DNA from: Lethocerus indicus
Taxonomy: Eukaryota > Arthropoda > Insecta > Hemiptera > Belostomatidae
DNA: 64,000 nucleotides
NCBI GenBank assembly: GCA_019843655.1
Contig: JACDQD010000001.1
Location: 47,922,443 to 47,986,442, forward strand
Direction: 5' to 3'
Under the pieces are notes generated by a model. That model made no database searches. It saw nothing but the letters and a program-made list of their open reading frames with translations, and was not told the DNA's origin. Numbering within the stretch: the stretch's first letter is position 1; each line of letters starts with the position of its first letter. Shown in pieces: positions 61,899 to 64,000 of this stretch. The position numbers and the translations under genes were made by a program.

Positions 61899-62985
61899 GT
61901 ATGTATATTAAAAATGAGAAAATCTGTCGTTATTTTCGTTTGGTATAACTTTGTTTAGAGAGGCGTGTAATTTCTGGAAACGACTTTCCTTATCTAGGCG
62001 AATTCTGGGAGCACGGTTGAAGCCGTGGGTTATCTTGTGGGGAAGAGGAAGTCACGTGACGTGTCGGCGGTCGCCAATGGGAGGCGTTCGTTCTTCCCTA
62101 CTCAGATTGGGCCTATTTTCATTTCATCAACAAATTTTGCACTTTCAAGTTCATTTACAAGTTCGAAATTGGGGGGAGGGGGGGGGTGTTCCGTGTGAGG
62201 AACCGAGCCGTCCCGGCCTTAATTTCTTTCCTTCTCCTGCGGCTTTTTCCTTCTATCGTTCGGCCGTTCCTCTCGTCCGGATCCGCCATTCTCTTCTTTA
62301 ATATTTTCGAAGCGCCAACTCCGCTCCCGGTTTCTATATTAAGTATCTATTAAGATTTATTTCAATAGCGCCCGGACCGAGCCGATAATGCTGGACTTTA
62401 TTGGAACAGACATTTTCGAAATTTCTCGAGATAAAAATATGCGACTAAAAGTTTTGATGCCGCTATTGACTCTGTTTTCATTAAATTTTTAGAAATATTA
62501 GATTTTAGCAACCGCAGACCAACAATGTCGGATGATAATACGCGTAACTGATATTTGGATTTTTAATAATTTTTTTTAAAAGTAAAAGGTATTCTATAAT
62601 TTTAAGGAATTTAATTTGGATTTGGCATTTTTGTTCCTTTAACCTTTGTAACCTCCAATGTTTCCTTCGATTCCTCACGTTTAATCGATATTAATGTAAT
62701 CCGATCAAATCGTCATTATAAAAACTTGAGAAGTTTCACTCGGTTGCGTGCGGGGGTGTCATTCTTTTCACTCGAATTTTCAAAATCGTTTTCGTTTTAA
62801 TTTTCAATCTGCATTGGCGGCCCGACGCCGGTCAGATTGGAACGCAGTCAAGTTATGTTTACTGGATGAGTCTTGGCCCTGCATTGTTATAAGCCGTTCC
62901 CGCCTTCCTGGCGGTCCGTTTCCGGCCTCTCATCGCCGTCGGTAGCATTCCCACGATGAAGAGGAATAAATAAGTCCGAATAAAT

Positions 62986-63450
62986 GGGCGACGTTGAGAG
63001 CAGACTTTCACACGCACCGACCGAAGAGTTGAACCAAAAAAGAAAAAAACTGAGCTCGATTTTCCTAAACGCTCTACTTTCGCTCTCAATTAATTTAGGC
63101 TTAACGATATATCGTATGCTTTTAATCGGGGAAAAAATATACCGTAAAACATATTAGGAAAATAATGATTTTGATGGGCGGCGTTGAGTGCGACTTTTTT
63201 ACGCGTACCGACCGTAAGAGATCGAACCGAAGAAACCCGAGCAGTACCGACAGCCCTAGGGGTCTTAAACGCTCTACTTCCGCTCTTAATTAAATCGGGC
63301 GCAAAAATATCGCGTAATTTTCGTCGGGAACAAATATCCGGTAAAGTGTTTTGAGGAAATTACGATTTTGTCGTCAGTATTGAGAGCAAATATTTCACAG
63401 AAAAGGGAATTGACTAAACAAAAAAAGAAATTAACTCGAGAGATAGAAGG
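62986..63450 (+). repeat. Diverged tandem repeat, unit about 190-197 bp, ~2.4 copies
   Basis: Units start at 62986, 63176 and about 63373. They share 'gcg.cgttgag.gc.gactt', 'cg.accgaccg', 'aaacgctctactt.cgctct', 'taatt.aat' and 'aaaatat...taa' in order. Similar phrases further on ('agtccattcattacagc' near 63523 and 'cgtccattcacggca' near 63706) suggest that the repeat continues in decayed form. No coding frame is shared by the units. Confidence 0.7.
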
Positions 63451-64000
63451 AAGGACGATGTTCCGACCCCTAAAGTCGGCAGCTTAATTTCTATAGTCTG
63501 TCTTTTGACATTTTTTTAAATAGTCCATTCATTACAGCCTTTCATTCTTCACTCTTCAATTTTTTCTCACCCGCGTTTTGAGTTTATGATTATGACGTGT
63601 CATATGATTATGACAGGCAGTGCCAAACGTTCACAGGGGCCGACCGGACTAGAGATTGAACTTGAAATCCGGGATGTGATAAGTGTCGTGTTTTTTTTTT
63701 TAAGTCGTCCATTCACGGCATCCTTTCCTTCTGTTTACTTGAAGCAAGAGGGGAAAGGAAACGGTTTTGGTGTGGGAGAGAGGCTAGAAAACGAGGGGAT
63801 TCAGTGTCGGGCGCCAATATATACGTCTAGCCGGCCGGGTCTAACAAGGCCTCGAAGTTAGTTGGGTAATGACCCGCGAACGAATTTGCGAGCGACGAAA
63901 CGGCGACGGTGTTTCACCGGTGGGGAATCACGTTGCTATTTTAGTTAGCGCTGGCTGCCAATTTGTTTCTTTTCTCTTCCCCCGATCTTCTGTCGCCGAT

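Larger units (their letters stand above)
46263..64000. other. Large gene-free region, CpG-richer than the left part
   Basis: I find no coding sequence I can support here. Open frames of 60-117 codons occur on both strands but lack known domains, cross repeats, or lack an ATG (for example 60580-61041 on the minus strand begins at GTG). CpG dinucleotides are frequent compared with 22-46 kb. It may be intergenic, or a long intron or 5' flank of a gene beyond the window. Repeats inside it are listed separately. Confidence 0.5.

Overview
This window is nuclear DNA from an animal, almost certainly an insect. Its genes have introns with GT..AG ends, AT-rich introns and many long (AT)n microsatellites, and the encoded proteins look like insect orthologues of conserved animal families. 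A hemipteran or related group is a guess. I see no prokaryotic operon, CRISPR array, virus or integrated phage.

Layout. (1) 1-12290 is a composite satellite: blocks of a 105-bp tandem repeat (family A) alternate with blocks of a short-subunit AT-rich repeat (family B), and the A/B junctions recur, so the array has a higher-order structure. (2) 12.8-18.4 kb (+) is a seven-exon shifted/WIF1-type gene (signal peptide, WIF domain, five EGF repeats). A complete four-exon COQ7 gene lies on the opposite strand inside its fifth intron (16842-17913). (3) 20.3-21.85 kb is a GC- and CpG-rich stretch that probably holds the promoter or first exon of the next gene. (4) 25962-30502 (+) is a ten-exon erect wing/NRF1 transcription factor gene, 541 codons plus stop, followed by about 10 kb of AT-rich DNA with repeats. 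(5) 41095-41544 (-) is an intronless cytochrome c oxidase subunit 5A gene, head to head with (6) 42199-45090 (+), a four-exon C1orf43/NICE-3 homologue. (7) 46-64 kb holds no gene I can support. It is visibly richer in CpG and contains several minisatellites, a foldback element, a palindrome and long (AT)n runs.

How the genes relate. They are separate eukaryotic units, not an operon. COQ7 (ubiquinone synthesis) and COX5A (complex IV) are mitochondrial. Vertebrate NRF1, the relative of ewg, activates nuclear respiratory genes, so the grouping is suggestive but may be chance.

Most notable: a 48-bp in-frame tandem duplication at the start of the ewg/NRF1 DNA-binding region, whose copies differ mostly at synonymous sites; the nested antisense COQ7; frame breaks in shf and COQ7 that all look like shortened homopolymers, which points to consensus errors rather than pseudogenes; the A/B composite satellite; and foldback and hairpin elements. 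I found no clearly new multi-gene system.
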